Below, one piece after another: positions 36,745 through 45,881 of a stretch of DNA of 64,000 nt. Below the pieces are notes generated by a model. It had not been told where the DNA came from and made no database searches. It saw only the letters and a list, made by a program, of their open reading frames with translations. The position numbers were made by a program, and so were the translations under genes. The stretch lies in NCBI RefSeq assembly GCF_947495625.1, contig NZ_CANLZW010000014.1:48338-112337 (forward strand), in the 5' to 3' direction. Within the stretch, counting starts at the first letter, position 1, and each line of letters begins with the position of its first letter. This stretch comes from an uncultured Cocleimonas sp. (GTDB taxonomy: Bacteria > Pseudomonadota > Gammaproteobacteria > Thiotrichales > Thiotrichaceae).

Positions 36745-37953
36745 ATTAATACTAATTCTCTTCCCATTATTATCGTAGGTTCCGGGTCAGTAGGTGTGCG
36801 ACTTGTGCATCAATTGCTATTTCTTAACGCCAAACAACCGATAAAAATATTCGGCGGTGAAGAAGAAAAACCCTATAGCAGAGAACATCTGTTAGAGCTA
36901 TTAGCAGGAATCAACACCAAAGATTCACTCTATGAATCGTCTAAATTACCCGAAAATGAACACCTGCAGGTTTTTTTAAACAATCCCATTGTCTCAATAG
37001 ATAGCGACAAACAATTTGTAATAGATACGAAAGGTGAAAAGCATCCTTATAGCGCTTTGGTTATGGCAGTCGGCGCAACACCCAATAAATTACAAGTACC
37101 TGGTGTAGACCTTCAAAATATTTTTACCTTTCGTAATATTCGGGATGCAGAGCAATTAAAAAATCGGCAGGTCAGTAGCCGTAATATCGTCATCATAGGC
37201 GGCGGGCAAGTAGGTCTGGATACCGCCAACGCGATGCAGCGCCATAACACCAATGTAACTGTTATCGAGCACAGTTCAAGGCTTATGTATCATCAGCTTG
37301 ATGATCATGCATCTGTCTATTTGCGGCTTTATATGGATGATCTGGGTGTGGATGTTCGCATCAATAATCACGTAAGCCAATTTGAAGGGCAAGACGATAA
37401 AGTAGAACAAGTGGTCCTCGATGATGGTGAAATCATCCCTTGTGATACGGTGATTATTTCCATTGGGATAAAACCGAATGTTGATTTAGCGATTAACTCA
37501 GGCATCCACATAAAAAAAGGCATTATCGTTGATGACAAATTGCAAACCAACAAGCCTAATATCTATGCGGTGGGTGAATGTTGCGAATACAACGGAGTGG
37601 TCTTCGGTTCTGTTTATCCCGGCTTTGAACAAGCCGAATGCCTAGCTGAAATTCTGTTGAAAGATACCGGCAAATATAAAGGATCAACCTCAACCTCGCA
37701 TTTAAAGGTTGTTGATTATCCCATTCTAAGTATTGGTGATAATGGCGACGACTCTGTCAGCAATGTGTCGGTCACCTTCCGCGATATTAAAAATATGACT
37801 TATCGGAAATTGGTTTTACACAATGGCAGACTCAAAGGAGTAGTTGCCACGGGTAAATGGAAAACCAGTAAGAATCTACACGATATGGTTAAAAATAATG
37901 ACCGTATTTGGCTTTGGCAAAGAAGACGATTTGAAAAAACGGGTGAATTATAA
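36745..37953 (+). CDS. FAD/NAD(P)-binding oxidoreductase, rubredoxin-reductase-like, apparent AUU start
   Basis: From GTG at 36796 the protein would lack its FAD-binding loop. The frame stays open upstream and encodes NTNSLPIIIVGSGSVG, a perfect dinucleotide-binding motif, starting at ATT 36745 six bases after AAGGA (36734-36738). I therefore propose 402 residues from AUU. The rest has the second GxGxxG (IVIIGGGQVGLDTANAM), TVIEHSSRLM, and the FAD-binding NIYAVGECCEYNG, as in NAD-dependent rubredoxin or nitrite reductase-type flavoproteins. The redox partner is unknown. It is alone in its unit. Confidence 0.82.
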   Translation: MNTNSLPIIIVGSGSVGVRLVHQLLFLNAKQPIKIFGGEEEKPYSREHLLELLAGINTKDSLYESSKLPENEHLQVFLNNPIVSIDSDKQFVIDTKGEKHPYSALVMAVGATPNKLQVPGVDLQNIFTFRNIRDAEQLKNRQVSSRNIVIIGGGQVGLDTANAMQRHNTNVTVIEHSSRLMYHQLDDHASVYLRLYMDDLGVDVRINNHVSQFEGQDDKVEQVVLDDGEIIPCDTVIISIGIKPNVDLAINSGIHIKKGIIVDDKLQTNKPNIYAVGECCEYNGVVFGSVYPGFEQAECLAEILLKDTGKYKGSTSTSHLKVVDYPILSIGDNGDDSVSNVSVTFRDIKNMTYRKLVLHNGRLKGVVATGKWKTSKNLHDMVKNNDRIWLWQRRRFEKTGEL

Positions 37954-37964
37954 CGTTATCCGTT

Positions 37965-38603
37965 TTACAAATTTAAAGCGAGCTTCGTCCCCATAATCGC
38001 CATCAAGCCTCCAGCGATTCTATTGATGCGTTGTTTAAATCGATTGTAAAATCGCTGGGCCTTTGCCGTCGACAAGGCAACAGCAACGATACAATACCAG
38101 CCAGCATCGATAACAAATGCCACAATAGCGATAATCCAGAACGAATAGGGAGGTACTTCAGCGGGTAAAAATGCCATGATTATTCCACCGATAACGATGG
38201 CTGTTTTGGGGTTGCTCAGCTGGATGAGTAAACCCATAAGGTAAGATCGAAAATGATTATTTTCCGATTTAGTTACACTTAAATCGGCACTGGCTTCAGC
38301 AACTTGTGATTTCCCCGTTGGAGCGGTCCACATTTTATAAGCGAGGTAGAGCAAATATAAGCCACCGATCACTTTTAAAAAACCGTATAGAAAAGGCACG
38401 GTTTTAATCACAAGAAACAAACCAAAAGAGGCAAGTAGGGTAAACGTTACCGCTCCCGTACCCATACCCAAAGAGGTCGCAATACCGTGAGATCGAGATT
38501 TACTCAAGGTGGTTTGAGCAACATAGATAAAGCTTGGCCCCGGGCTCATTACACCAAATACCAAAGCAATAGCGATGGGAACGATAAATAGATATTCATT
38601 CAT
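37965..38603 (-). CDS. LysE/RhtB family amino-acid exporter
   Basis: The 212-residue protein has six predicted helices and the family signature GVMSPGPSFIYVAQTTLSKSRSHGIATSLGMGTGA near the N-terminus, plus GGLYLLYLAYKMW and LSNPKTAIVIGG. The family exports amino acids such as homoserine, threonine or lysine. A G-element lies upstream. Substrate cannot be assigned. Confidence 0.92.
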   Translation of the reverse strand: MNEYLFIVPIAIALVFGVMSPGPSFIYVAQTTLSKSRSHGIATSLGMGTGAVTFTLLASFGLFLVIKTVPFLYGFLKVIGGLYLLYLAYKMWTAPTGKSQVAEASADLSVTKSENNHFRSYLMGLLIQLSNPKTAIVIGGIIMAFLPAEVPPYSFWIIAIVAFVIDAGWYCIVAVALSTAKAQRFYNRFKQRINRIAGGLMAIMGTKLALNL

Positions 38604-38726
38604 GCTTTGTTTTCTCCAGTGCCTGTCACAACTTCAAAAAAGTGCCGAACCTAGCACTGCCGCAGCCAAGACAACGTTGGAATGCAATGACGACAACCCA
38701 TAGGGTGAGGTTTTCATTATTCAATT

Positions 38727-38755
38727 AAAAAACCCCCTTAAAGTAGGGGGGTGAC
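38727..38755 (+). repeat. G-element copy 10
   Basis: A6-CCCCCT followed by TAAAGTAGGGGGGTGAC. Here the left half reads ACCCCC and can pair with GGGGGT, so this copy can form a hairpin. Confidence 0.85.
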
Positions 38756-38851
38756 ATTATGATTAATTATTTAACCATAATGCCTGTCTAGCGCCTTGCA
38801 CAGTGGTAAAACAAAAGTCTCAGAGAGTAGTTGTCCCACTGCCACAACTTT

Positions 38852-39124
38852 TTATGTGTTTTTTACCCACTCACCTTTTCCGCTTTCAGGCCCAATAAAA
38901 TGATTTATTCCTTCTTCTAATATACTTTTTTTTGCTTCTAATATTGCCGCTTTTTCAGATTTAAATGTGTTATCCCATATGGATGTATTACCGAACTCAT
39001 CATCTATAGCAAGTGCCCATCTTTTTTCGTTTTCCAGGCGATAAATTTCTACATATACAGTTTCCCCACCGCTAGAAATGGGTTGGGACTTTTTTGAAAC
39101 TATTAATTCTGGTTCATTTTTCAT
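38852..39124 (-). CDS. Hypothetical small protein
   Basis: The 90-residue protein has no signal or membrane segment. It contains ETVYVEIYRLENEKRWALAIDDEFGNTSIWDNTF followed by a helix (SEKAAILEAKKSILEEG), suggesting a beta-sheet plus helix. No family recognised. It lies downstream of valS on the same strand but is separated by about 95 bases on the far side; here it precedes the LysE gene. Confidence 0.6.
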   Translation of the reverse strand: MKNEPELIVSKKSQPISSGGETVYVEIYRLENEKRWALAIDDEFGNTSIWDNTFKSEKAAILEAKKSILEEGINHFIGPESGKGEWVKNT

Positions 39125-39175
39125 AGTTGTTTTCTATTTAAGGAATTACCTTAGTCAATTATTACATTAACACTT

Positions 39176-39223
39176 TATTACTTAGGCCCTATATTGCTTA
39201 AGCTCTGTATTGCTTAAGTTCTA
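39176..39223. repeat. 16-bp tandem repeat reaching the valS stop codon
   Basis: Two clear units (39192-39207 and 39208-39223) share TATTGCTTAAG, with a degenerate unit to the left. The last unit includes the valS stop codon. Confidence 0.6.
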
Positions 39224-42013
39224 CATTGCCTCTATTTTTACAAGCTGTGCTTCTAATTGCGTTAATGCAGCACGTTGTTCTTCAGCTTGCTGTCTTACTT
39301 GATTAACCACTGCTTCTGGTGCTTTATCGGTAAAGCTTGGGTTACTTAAACGACCTTCAACACCCGCAAGATTCTTTTGTACCTTTTCGATTTCCTTTGT
39401 TAAGCGTGCGATTTCCGCATCCTTATCAATCAGACCAGCCAATGGAATCAGAATCTGCATATCGCCACATAAAGCCGTGGCTGATTCAGGTGCATCATCA
39501 CCGTCTGTTAACCATTGAGCAGACTCAATCTTTGCTAATGAATTAATGAATATTGAATTGGTTTCGAAACGAGTCTTATCGGTTTCAGTCCAGTTTTGTA
39601 ACAAAATAGGTAAAGGCTTGCTCGGTGGAATATCCATTTCAGAACGGATTTTACGAATACCGATAATGAATGTTTTCACCCACTCTAAATCCGCAGATGC
39701 TGCATCATCAATTAAATCAGGATTCGCAACAGGGAATGGCTCAAGCATAATCGTATCGTTGCTATTACCTACTAGCGGCTTAATCGTCTGCCAGATCTCT
39801 TCGGTAATAAACGGCATGATTGGGTGTAGCAACTTCAATAAAGTATCGAATACACGAACCAAAGTACGACGCGTTCCACGCTTAGAGGCTTCACTGCCAT
39901 CGTCGTTAAACAATACAGGCTTAGAAAGCTCCAAATACCAATCGCAATACTCGCCCCATGTGAACTCATACAAAGCTTTAGCCGCAAGGTCGAAACGGTA
40001 AGAATCAAAATGAGCCGCTACCTGAGTCTCTACTTTTTGTAATTCAGAAAGAATCCAGCGATCAGCCAGTGACAATTCAACTGGATCGTTCTCATTCAAA
40101 CCAACGTCTTTATCTTCAGTCTGCATCAACACATAACGTGCCGCATTCCAGATCTTATTACAGAAGTTACGATTGCCTTCGATACGTTGTAAATCAAAAC
40201 GTACATCACGACCGGTTGACGCTTGCGATGCAAATGTGAATCTCAACGCATCCGTACCATAAGCAGGAATACCATCAGGGAATTGGCGCTTAGTTGCTTT
40301 CGAAATCTTCTCAGCCAGATGCGGCTGCATCATATTGCCGGTTCGTTTTTCAAGTAAGTCTTCTAAAGAAATACCATCAATAACATCTAAAGGATCGATA
40401 ACATTACCTTTAGATTTAGACATTTTCTGTCCGTCGCCATCACGCACTAAACCGTGAATGTAAACTTCTTTGAAAGGCACTTCGCCGTCCATAAACTTCA
40501 TGCCGAACATAATCATTCTGGCAACCCAGAAGAAGATGATATCGAAACCGGTTACCAACACATTTCCAGGGTAGAAAGTCTCAAGGTCTTGCGTTTTTTC
40601 AGGCCAGCCGATTGTAGAGAAAGGCCACAAGCCCGATGAGAACCACGTATCTAAAACGTCTTCATCCTGTCGCAGCGCGATATCATCAGCAAGGCTGTAT
40701 TTCTCGCGAACTGCCGCTTCTGATTTACCCACGTAAATCTTATCGTTCTCGTCATACCAGGCAGGAATTCTGTGACCCCACCACAACTGACGTGAAATAC
40801 ACCAATCATTGATGTCGTTCATCCAGCTGTAATACATATTCTTATAGTTATCAGGCACAAACTTGATGCGTCCGTCATCGACTGCTTCTATCGCAGGTTT
40901 CGCCAACTCTTCAATCGCCACATACCACTGATCTGTCAGGTAAGGCTCAACCACCGCACCCGAACGATCACCGCGTGGAACTTGTAATGTATGGTCTTTA
41001 ACCTCATCCAGTAAACCCAACGCATCAAGATCAGCCACGATAGCTTTACGCGCATCGTAACGATCCATACCACGATATTTTTCAGGGGCGTTATTGTTGA
41101 TAGCCGCATCAATGGTGAAGATATTGATCATCTCTAAGTTATTACGTTGGCCAACTTCATAGTCATTAAAGTCATGCGCTGGCGTAATCTTTACACAACC
41201 TGTGCCTTTTTCTGGGTCTGCATGTTCATCAGTCACAATCGGAATCAAACGATCAACCAATGGCAATAGAATATTCTTGCCCACTAAATGCGAGAAACGC
41301 TCATCCGTAGGGTGAACAGCAACACCTGAATCACCCAACATGGTTTCAGGTCGAGTCGTAGCAACAACCAGATAATCATCCGTCGCATTACCGTTGTCAT
41401 CCGCCACAGGATAACGGAAGTGCCACATGTGGCCTTGTTCTTCCTCATTCAATACTTCTAAATCAGAAAGCGCCGTGTGGAAAACAGGGTCCCAGTTTAC
41501 AAGGCGTTTACCACGGTAAATTAAGTCCTCATCAAACAACTGCTCGAATACTTCTGTAACCGCATCCGACATGCCTTCATCCATGGTGAAGCGTTCTTTG
41601 GTCCAATCAGGTGAAGCGCCTAAACGACGTAACTGCTGCGTAATCTGTCCGCCAGACTCTTCCTTCCATTCCCAAACGCGCTCAAGGAATTTTTCACGAC
41701 CTAAATCATGACGGTCTTTGCCTTCTGCATTTAACTGACGCTCAACCACCATCTGCGTCGCAATACCCGCATGGTCAGTACCCGGTTGCCATAAGGTGTT
41801 ATGACCCAACATACGATGATAACGAATCAGCGCATCCATAATCGTATCCTGGAAAGCATGTCCCATGTGCAAGGTGCCCGTGACATTCGGCGGCGGAATC
41901 ATAATGCAATACGACTCAGCATCAGGGTCTTCAGAAGGCTTAAAATAGCCGCTAGATTCCCAATGTTGATACCAATCTTGTTCGATGTCTGAAGGTGAGT
42001 AAGTCTTATCCAT
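39221..42013 (-). CDS. valS: Valyl-tRNA synthetase
   Basis: The 930-residue class I synthetase shows the HIGH motif ([15 protein letters not shown]), the connective editing domain ([17 protein letters not shown]), [16 protein letters not shown], the KMSKSKGN motif and the C-terminal coiled coil ([21 protein letters not shown]) that clamps tRNA. Length fits bacterial ValRS (about 951 in E. coli). Confidence 0.98.
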   Translation of the reverse strand: MDKTYSPSDIEQDWYQHWESSGYFKPSEDPDAESYCIMIPPPNVTGTLHMGHAFQDTIMDALIRYHRMLGHNTLWQPGTDHAGIATQMVVERQLNAEGKDRHDLGREKFLERVWEWKEESGGQITQQLRRLGASPDWTKERFTMDEGMSDAVTEVFEQLFDEDLIYRGKRLVNWDPVFHTALSDLEVLNEEEQGHMWHFRYPVADDNGNATDDYLVVATTRPETMLGDSGVAVHPTDERFSHLVGKNILLPLVDRLIPIVTDEHADPEKGTGCVKITPAHDFNDYEVGQRNNLEMINIFTIDAAINNNAPEKYRGMDRYDARKAIVADLDALGLLDEVKDHTLQVPRGDRSGAVVEPYLTDQWYVAIEELAKPAIEAVDDGRIKFVPDNYKNMYYSWMNDINDWCISRQLWWGHRIPAWYDENDKIYVGKSEAAVREKYSLADDIALRQDEDVLDTWFSSGLWPFSTIGWPEKTQDLETFYPGNVLVTGFDIIFFWVARMIMFGMKFMDGEVPFKEVYIHGLVRDGDGQKMSKSKGNVIDPLDVIDGISLEDLLEKRTGNMMQPHLAEKISKATKRQFPDGIPAYGTDALRFTFASQASTGRDVRFDLQRIEGNRNFCNKIWNAARYVLMQTEDKDVGLNENDPVELSLADRWILSELQKVETQVAAHFDSYRFDLAAKALYEFTWGEYCDWYLELSKPVLFNDDGSEASKRGTRRTLVRVFDTLLKLLHPIMPFITEEIWQTIKPLVGNSNDTIMLEPFPVANPDLIDDAASADLEWVKTFIIGIRKIRSEMDIPPSKPLPILLQNWTETDKTRFETNSIFINSLAKIESAQWLTDGDDAPESATALCGDMQILIPLAGLIDKDAEIARLTKEIEKVQKNLAGVEGRLSNPSFTDKAPEAVVNQVRQQAEEQRAALTQLEAQLVKIEAM

Positions 42014-42131
42014 TATGTGTAGCTTTCCGCATTGTGTGTTTATGTTCGTGGGGCGGGATTATAGCTTGAAATGGGGTGGGGTAAAAAGGGGGGAGAGTGT
42101 GATTAGTTGGGTAAAAACTGGAAAGATATGT

Positions 42132-42424
42132 TTAATTGAGTTTAAAAAGGCACCCCCCCACTTTTGGGCAGTTTTGCTTATTAAATATAGGTAAAATATA
42201 GCTTTGATAATTCAGTTCTTTATAAATTAGATAGATCCCTAAATCATCTAATCGAATATCACTAAATAATTCAACTAAATCACCACGTTCACATTCATCT
42301 TGTAACAATGGATTTGCGAGTAACAGGTCATGACCGTCAATCGCAGATTGTATACAAACATTTGGATTAACAATCACTGGAGCATTACTTAGATCAATAT
42401 TGTTTAATCCTGCTTTATTAAACT
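42132..42424 (-). pseudogene. Remnant of a LysR-type regulator, effector-domain end only
   Basis: The frame encodes NAPVIVNPNVCIQSAIDG, HDLLLANPLLQDECERGDLV and LGIYLIYKE, which match the last part of GcvA-type LysR regulators (usually ...AIDGxGIALxxxxLV...). An in-frame stop precedes it and no DNA-binding domain is found upstream. The 3' end runs into a minus-oriented G-element (42149-42176), which supplies the final residues, so the gene appears broken at both ends. Confidence 0.65.
42149..42176 (-). repeat. G-element copy 11, minus orientation
   Basis: The minus strand reads AAAACTGCCC followed by AAAAGTGGGGGGGTGCC. It lies at the truncated 3' end of the LysR remnant. Confidence 0.75.
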
Positions 42425-42528
42425 ATTCTTTCGAATAATTATTACTGGTTAGGTCTTTGTTTAAAAACCTACTAACAGATATGAAGAGGGTTTGTTGTTC
42501 TTTACCTGTAACAATAAAACAATAGATA

Positions 42529-42545
42529 GGACATCCAAAATTAAG
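42529..42545. repeat. Solo left end of the MITE-like element
   Basis: GGACATCCAAAATTAAG matches the left ends at 43215 and 49166. No G-rich right end follows within the next several hundred bases. Confidence 0.5.
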
Positions 42546-42569
42546 TCTAACTTAAAGTTGCTGTATGAA

Positions 42570-43061
42570 TTAAAAATAATCAAGAATGCTATATACATTT
42601 TCTATATGCTCATATTCGTCAGCCATGCGGCTGACTTTATCTTTATGGTATTGAACGTCCATTTCAGCAAGTTCATACTCCTCAGACGTTTTGTCGACGT
42701 TAGATTTAAGCTTTAGAGTGTCTAGCTTATAAGTAGCCGAATCAAGGAATGATTGCCACTCACTTTCCTCCTTTTTAACTTTTTGAAGATCTTTTAAGTA
42801 AGATTCTTTAATTTGAATCTCTAAAGTTTTCAAATCTTGATCAGAAATGTTTTCGACAACACCAAACTCAATGCATGTGATTTTGTTTAAGAGATCGTCA
42901 TTCCATGAAATCTCAAGAAATGAAGTTCTGATAGCATCAGCAAAGCCTTCTTTCTTGGACGAATGGTCAACGCCTTCACAAGCTTTTTTAAACTCTGGAG
43001 TGTAATTAGCAAAAGCTGGAGCGTTCATTAGGATGAAAGTAAGTAAGAAGATGTATTTCAT
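42570..43061 (-). CDS. Hypothetical secreted protein with helical tail
   Basis: The 163-residue protein has a signal peptide (about 1-18, PAFA^NYTPEF), two Cys (KKACEGVD, NKITCIEFG) and a charged helical C-terminal half with coiled-coil character (YELAEMDVQYHKDKVSRMADEYEHIE). No family recognised. It belongs to an AT-rich block of orphan secreted genes. Confidence 0.7.
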   Translation of the reverse strand: MKYIFLLTFILMNAPAFANYTPEFKKACEGVDHSSKKEGFADAIRTSFLEISWNDDLLNKITCIEFGVVENISDQDLKTLEIQIKESYLKDLQKVKKEESEWQSFLDSATYKLDTLKLKSNVDKTSEEYELAEMDVQYHKDKVSRMADEYEHIENVYSILDYF

Positions 43062-43214
43062 TAGAGCCTCCAGTTGTAAGTGTGAGACGATATAGAGTCT
43101 TTTTTTAGTTCATGGCTAAATTAACACAGAGTTTAACTTTTGTATAATGGGTATCAAAAATAAGGAAACCTTTCTAATTTGATTCATTACTATTATTAAG
43201 ACCCACAATAAATA

Positions 43215-43332
43215 GGACATCCAATCTTTCGTACTAAAAAGCCTCGTAATATAATGAGGCTTTTTTATGTTTGAGACCCTCATGCTCATTTTTAACTAAA
43301 AGAAATTTACGACCATCAAAAAGTGGGGTGTC
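43215..43332 (+). repeat. MITE-like element A (118 bp) with embedded terminator
   Basis: Left end GGACATCCAATCTTTCG, central hairpin-terminator (43236-43267), shared CATGCTCATTTTT segment, and right end AAAAAGTGGGGTGTC. The ends are imperfect inverted repeats (GACAtCC / GGGGTGTC). Element B at 48577-48696 has the same parts in the same order. Confidence 0.7.
43236..43267. terminator. Terminator inside MITE-like element A
   Basis: AAGCCTCGT and the ATGAGGCTT arm pair around AATATA, with A-run before and T-run after, so it can work in both directions, ending the minus gene at 43471. Confidence 0.8.
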
Positions 43333-43470
43333 AAAATAATTAAAAAATTATACTTTAATGATCAATAATACAGAAATGAGTTATCGGCTGTATTTGTAGA
43401 ATTAAAAGTTAAATGTCCTAATTTATTATTTAACCCAATATCATTAGTCTAAGTAATTACTTGTTATCTA

Positions 43471-44304
43471 CTAATTAATCGTAAGTGGAAGGTTATTTTC
43501 AATTGAAGTAACCTTTGATTCACACTGTATTTTTTGAAGTGTGATATCACCAGACTCAGCACGAATTATTTTTAAATCTGAGTTTATTATTGTATGAATT
43601 TTCAGGTCTTGATACTTCTTTAGATACTCCTGTGACAGAAGATCAACATCTGTATTTTTTGTAAAACTAATGAGATAGCCCTTAGCAATCTCCCTTTTTT
43701 CAGAATTGAATATATCAACAGGGTTTTCACAAGGTATCTCATCAACCATCTCGTTAACAGTCCTGCCATAAGATTCACAATCGAGTTTTGCAATAGTAAA
43801 ATTAGATCTTGTTTTGCCACCAGCTATTTGAAGGTATTTAATAATTCTACTTAGATCGGAGTCAGGTATATTTCTGCAGCTGTTACGCTGGATTGCTTCT
43901 TCGAGAACATTTAAGCCATTAGCTCCACCAGGCATATTGATGATTTTAATTAATTCTTCTTTACCAAATTTTTTATAGAAGGTCAGGACAAAGTCTCTTA
44001 CGAATAGGGCTGATTTGTTCTGAAGTGTATTATGTAGAATTAAGTTACCTTTTCTACATGTTGCAACTTTATAAATATTTGCATTAGATAGTTCAATACC
44101 TATTTTATTTATATGCCGAATGAATGTTTTAAAATCATTATTATAAGCGGCATTACAAACCAATACCCTTAGCTTGTGTAGTGCTTTTTGTGATCTCTGC
44201 ATCTCTAGAAATGAGAATTCATTACTAGTTTCTGATTTATTGCTTTCAGCTTGAATAGAGAAACTTAAGAAGAACGCCATAAATATTAGTATTAACTGCT
44301 GCAT
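43471..44304 (-). CDS. Hypothetical secreted protein, ankyrin-like helical repeats
   Basis: The 277-residue protein has a signal peptide (about 1-19, IQA^ESNKSE). The middle shows helix pairs such as LVCNAAYNNDFKTFIRHINKIGIE and GANGLNVLEEAIQRN, which faintly resemble ankyrin repeats. A Cys-containing C-terminal half follows. No family is recognised. The preceding gene is 73 bases upstream on the same strand. Confidence 0.65.
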   Translation of the reverse strand: MQQLILIFMAFFLSFSIQAESNKSETSNEFSFLEMQRSQKALHKLRVLVCNAAYNNDFKTFIRHINKIGIELSNANIYKVATCRKGNLILHNTLQNKSALFVRDFVLTFYKKFGKEELIKIINMPGGANGLNVLEEAIQRNSCRNIPDSDLSRIIKYLQIAGGKTRSNFTIAKLDCESYGRTVNEMVDEIPCENPVDIFNSEKREIAKGYLISFTKNTDVDLLSQEYLKKYQDLKIHTIINSDLKIIRAESGDITLQKIQCESKVTSIENNLPLTIN

Positions 44305-44377
44305 ATGTTACAAACTCCAATATTTATATTCACCTTTGCAGGGTAAGTACACGTATATTTAACCACCTAGTTATATT

Positions 44378-44737
44378 TTACTTGGAATAATTTTCCTGAG
44401 AAACGATTCTAAAATTAGGTTTTTTATCTAAATTAGTATTAAGCATTTCGACTGTTTTAAAGTGTCCACTTATATTGAGTAGAAGCTTACAGTCTCTATA
44501 TTTATAATCAACGTAGTAGTATTCTTCTGGCGCATCCTTAAGGTTAATACTTGGGTCTATATTTGAACTAAGTTCAACGTGCAACTCTGGATTTTCTAGA
44601 TTTAGACGCCAAATTAATCCTTTATTTAGATCGTCACTTGTTTCAAGTTTCTTATCAATTAGAGCTTCGATATACTCGATAATTGACGTATGACTCTCGC
44701 CAACAACAGCATATTGTGTATTTAGATATTTTTTCAC
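44378..44737 (-). CDS. Hypothetical cytoplasmic protein
   Basis: The 119-residue protein has no signal peptide. It contains SIIEYIEALIDKKLETSDD and a beta-rich segment with YYYVDYKYRDCKLLLNISGHFKTVEML. No family recognised. It lies upstream of, and on the same strand as, the secreted gene ending at 43471. Confidence 0.6.
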   Translation of the reverse strand: MKKYLNTQYAVVGESHTSIIEYIEALIDKKLETSDDLNKGLIWRLNLENPELHVELSSNIDPSINLKDAPEEYYYVDYKYRDCKLLLNISGHFKTVEMLNTNLDKKPNFRIVSQENYSK

Positions 44738-44893
44738 AAAGTCATTATTAATATATTATGGTGTCAATGTCTTGCTATTTGTGAGACTTATTATTAATAA
44801 CTCGGCCAGTAGAATGTTCGAAAATTTAATTGTATCTATCAACGACTCACTGAACACGGAGACGGATTTACTAATTAAACGAAAAAGGAAAAC

Positions 44894-45586
44894 ATGAAAT
44901 TACCTACTATTTTTTGTGTATTACTCTTATTTAATGTTACTGCTATTGCTGATAAAAGTGGTTTGTATAACAACTTAAAAGATAGCTACTGGTTAGGTCC
45001 ATACATGGAGTCATATATTACGTTTGATAAAAATCATATGATTTCTTATAGAATTTCTGATCACACAGTACGAGATAAGATAAAGTATTCTATTCTTTCT
45101 GAAAATTCTTTTAAAATAATAGCTCCCGAGTTTCCTGAAGATGGAAGTACTGGGACTTTGAGTAATGATCTGCAAAGCATTAAATTGGTTAATGATAGTG
45201 AATCATTTGTTATCAGAAAAGTACCATACCTGACTCAAACAAAATTGGAAGGTATATGGGAAACTGTACCATATAAAAAAGATGATTCCGATACTCAAGT
45301 TGAAGTTCAATACACTGGAAATCAAGTAAAATTTAAAAGAATTATTGTAAATCACTCTAACAATACACATTCGCAGTTTTTATCTGATAGTGAATACTCA
45401 ATAAGTAAAGGCTTTATATTTGATACTGATGAATTCAAGTATTACGCTATAGAAAAAAAGGGGGATAAAATTTTATATAGTAGTGAAAATGGTGAAGATG
45501 ATTCTATGTGGTTTGAACAAAAACTTTCAAAACCACTGGCTTTTAAAATACCAAGTAACTCTAAACTTATTAAGGAGAATCAATAA
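44894..45586 (+). CDS. Hypothetical secreted protein, lipocalin-like beta pattern
   Basis: The 230-residue protein has a signal peptide (about 1-19, AIA^DKSGL). Two similar halves are visible, each with W(L/E) followed by strands: SYWLGPYMESYITFDKNHMISYRI and GIWETVPYKKDDSDTQVEVQYTG. The short alternating beta strands suggest a lipocalin-like or META-like barrel, but no family is recognised. A large hairpin starts at its stop codon. Confidence 0.65.
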   Translation: MKLPTIFCVLLLFNVTAIADKSGLYNNLKDSYWLGPYMESYITFDKNHMISYRISDHTVRDKIKYSILSENSFKIIAPEFPEDGSTGTLSNDLQSIKLVNDSESFVIRKVPYLTQTKLEGIWETVPYKKDDSDTQVEVQYTGNQVKFKRIIVNHSNNTHSQFLSDSEYSISKGFIFDTDEFKYYAIEKKGDKILYSSENGEDDSMWFEQKLSKPLAFKIPSNSKLIKENQ

Positions 45587-45587
45587 A

Positions 45588-45626
45588 AGGCAAAGGGATT
45601 AAGCTTTACGCATAATCCCTTTGCCT
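45588..45626. terminator. Long perfect hairpin after the 44894 gene
   Basis: AGGCAAAGGGATTA (45588-45601) pairs perfectly over 14 bases with TAATCCCTTTGCCT (45613-45626). There is no T-run after it, so it may act in RNA stability as much as termination. Confidence 0.6.
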
Positions 45627-45728
45627 ATTCAATGACTTGTTAAATATTGCTCTCACCTTTGGTGCGACTATTAGAGTGATTCGATACCAGCATTTAGTCT
45701 TTCTTTTTGATGTTTCAGCAATATTTAT

Positions 45729-45745
45729 GACACCCACAATTTGAT
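45729..45745. repeat. Solo left end of the MITE-like element
   Basis: GACACCCACAATTTGATC resembles the left ends of the repeat family. No right end is seen nearby. Confidence 0.35.
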
Positions 45746-45881
45746 CTTTGGGCATTCACTATCTTCAGTTATCTTATTAATAGCCTATTAAAGAGAGTGT
45801 TATTATGATTTTAGTTGCGAGCTAAATATAGGTTACAGTTTATCCGTTCTTCAACTGAGGTAAACAAACAAGGAGAGAAAA

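Larger units (their letters stand above)
43062..43470. other. Intergenic region with MITE-like element
   Basis: A 409-base spacer between two minus-strand genes; it contains the element at 43215-43332 and a promoter region for the gene at 43061. No coding signal is evident. Confidence 0.5.
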
